This document shows positions 5,997 through 7,003 of a stretch of DNA of 7,003 nucleotides, one piece after another. The position numbers and the translations under genes are program-made. Location: positions 1-7,003 of the forward strand of contig BNUR01000144.1 of the NCBI GenBank assembly GCA_025997495.1, given 5' to 3'. The notes under the pieces were generated by a model that was not told the origin of the DNA, did not search any database, and was given only the letters and a program-made list of their open reading frames with translations. Each line of letters begins with the position of its first letter. Positions within the stretch are counted from its first letter, which is position 1. The DNA is from Spirochaetia bacterium (GTDB lineage Bacteria > Spirochaetota > Spirochaetia > Treponematales > Breznakiellaceae).

Positions 5997-6809
5997 ATGG
6001 AAAAGAAAGTATTTGGGTATCCTGAATTTGATAAAAGTGGTGAAATGATTTTGACCACCTACGATAACGCCTACAGCGATATGCTTATGGACATCCGGGT
6101 CTACCGTATGAAGGGCGGTGAAAAGCGTACCTTTTGCCGTGATGGGGAAGAATGCGCCGTGTTACTCCAGAACGGCGAAGCAATACTGCGCTGGGAAAAT
6201 GCGGAACATGTGGTCTACCGTAGGGATGTCTTTAGCGAAGGACCATGGGCGCTCCATGTGAGCAGCGGAGTTGAGGTACAGGTTACCTGCGTTAAGGATA
6301 CGGAAATTCTGGTGCAGTGTACAAAGAACAGTAAATCATTCAGCAGCAAGCTCTACGGCCCCGCCGATGCGCCCTGGAAGGATGTTTGCCGCGGCAAATA
6401 CGGCAACACCGCCAACCGCTTTGTCAATACGCTGTTTGATTACAACAATGCGCCCTATTCAAACATGGTGTTGGGGGAAGTGCTGAACGATCGGGGCAAC
6501 TGGTCCGGGTATATCCCCCATGACCATCCGCAGCCGGAGACCTATTACTTCCTGTTTGACCGGCCCGAAGGCTTTGGCGCCAGCTTTGTAGGGGATGAGG
6601 TGTACAAAAGCACTCACCGCAGTTTTTCTGCCATCCCCGGCGGCAAGACCCATCCGCAAGTCTGCGCTCCGGGGTATGTCATGTATACCTGCTGGATGAT
6701 CCGGCATCTTGACGGAAATCCCTGGACAACCAGGAATGATGATGCACGATACACATGGCTCAATGATGCCTCGTTGAGTAATTGTGCGGAGATTGTCGGT
6801 CGAAAATAG
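5997..6809 (+). CDS. iolB: 5-deoxy-glucuronate isomerase (IolB)
   Basis: Cytoplasmic bicupin isomerase that converts 5-deoxy-D-glucuronate, the IolD product, to 2-deoxy-5-keto-D-gluconate, the substrate of the kinase IolC. It has 270 residues, the normal family length. The C-terminal cupin shows PHDHPQPETYYF (174-185) with His175, His177 and Glu181, and His219 in KTHPQVCAPGYVMY (218-231); these are the probable metal ligands. GNWSGYIPH and GFGASF are further family blocks. The start at 5997 follows AGGAG (5987-5991) by five bases; an ATG at 5993 is out of frame. It lies downstream of iolD in the same direction with no promoter visible between them, so it is probably cotranscribed through the hairpin repeat. 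Confidence 0.95.
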   Translation: MEKKVFGYPEFDKSGEMILTTYDNAYSDMLMDIRVYRMKGGEKRTFCRDGEECAVLLQNGEAILRWENAEHVVYRRDVFSEGPWALHVSSGVEVQVTCVKDTEILVQCTKNSKSFSSKLYGPADAPWKDVCRGKYGNTANRFVNTLFDYNNAPYSNMVLGEVLNDRGNWSGYIPHDHPQPETYYFLFDRPEGFGASFVGDEVYKSTHRSFSAIPGGKTHPQVCAPGYVMYTCWMIRHLDGNPWTTRNDDARYTWLNDASLSNCAEIVGRK

Positions 6810-6821
6810 ACCGGGTATATA
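6793..6821 (+). promoter_or_regulatory. Possible internal promoter before the Lys/Ala-rich gene
   Basis: TTGTCG (6793-6798), a 17-base spacer and TATATA (6816-6821), each with four of six consensus matches. It overlaps the iolB end and would start transcription only about 15 bases before the next ATG. The inverted repeat CGGTC/GACCG (6797-6801 and 6809-6813) lies inside the spacer, around the iolB stop. A chance match is quite possible; readthrough from iolB would also serve the gene. Confidence 0.3.
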
Positions 6822-6842
6822 AAAAGTAAAGGGAGAACCACT

Positions 6843-7003
6843 ATGGCAAAGACAAAAACTACGGTAAAGGAAAAGGCCGCTAAAGCGAACGCCTCTTCAA
6901 AGGCGCAGGCCGCGCCCAAGGCGAAAACGGCAGCAAAAAAACCGGCCGCTTCAAAAACGGCGAAGACGGCGGCGGCGAAAAAAACGACTGCTTCAAAAGT
7001 AGT
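6843..7003 (+). CDS. Unidentified protein with Lys/Ala-rich N-terminus (partial, runs off right edge)
   Basis: I do not recognise this gene. 53 whole codons are visible, from ATG 6843, supported by GGGAG (6831-6835) seven bases upstream. The segment holds 18 Ala, 15 Lys and 8 Thr among 53 residues, with one acidic residue (Glu10), short PKAK and KKPAA-type motifs and no hydrophobic stretch. It has neither a signal peptide nor a membrane segment. This composition matches the tails of bacterial histone-H1-like proteins and flexible basic extensions on other enzymes. It begins 33 bases after the iolB stop on the same strand with no terminator between, so it is probably in the iol transcript, where a missing iol enzyme with an extra N-terminal tail or an unrelated nucleoid protein would both be possible. 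Its job cannot be decided from this part. Confidence 0.75.
   Translation, partial: MAKTKTTVKEKAAKANASSKAQAAPKAKTAAKKPAASKTAKTAAAKKTTASKV

Overview
The window carries most of a myo-inositol uptake and catabolism locus from a bacterium with strong Shine-Dalgarno sites and sigma70-type promoters. It looks chromosomal: I see no transposase, integrase, phage gene, tRNA, rRNA or CRISPR array. The taxon cannot be fixed from the sequence alone. The combination of IolG/IolD/IolB with a LacI regulator and an RbsA-type ABC ATPase, plus intergenic hairpin repeats, makes me guess a spirochete of the Treponema type (low to moderate confidence), with a Clostridia-like Firmicute as the alternative.

Layout. 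Bases 1-1319 (minus strand) encode the first 439 residues of a two-domain sugar ABC transporter ATPase that runs off the left edge. Bases 1320-1669 hold its promoter and operator, a small palindrome, and a repeat-rich stretch (1416-1635) that can fold on itself. Bases 1670-2665 (minus) encode a LacI-family repressor. Bases 2666-2881 are a divergent control region with one promoter for lacI and one for the iol operon. Rightward then come iolG (2882-3910), iolD (3922-5883), a 31-bp-arm hairpin element (5895-5975), iolB (5997-6809), and the start of an unidentified Lys/Ala-rich protein (6843 to the right edge).

How the genes work together. The ABC system probably imports inositol. IolG oxidises it to 2-keto-myo-inositol, IolD opens the ring of the later trihydroxycyclohexanedione intermediate, and IolB isomerises the resulting 5-deoxyglucuronate. 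The dehydratase (IolE), kinase (IolC), aldolase (IolJ) and semialdehyde dehydrogenase (IolA) are not in the window. A shared 11-base sequence, TAACGTTTGCA, sits in all three promoters (ABC ATPase, lacI, iolG). It is the likely operator of the LacI protein and would make the three transcription units one self-regulated regulon.

The least ordinary content is non-coding. Two intergenic repeats of different sequence (1416-1635 and 5895-5975) share one grammar: an arm of three 9-base units ending in GTGG-TTRA, facing an inverted copy. In both, the A.C mismatches of the plus-strand fold become G.U wobbles on the minus strand, which suggests that the folded molecule, if RNA, is the minus-strand one. 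The iolD-iolB copy appears to have separated a strong ribosome-binding site from its gene.
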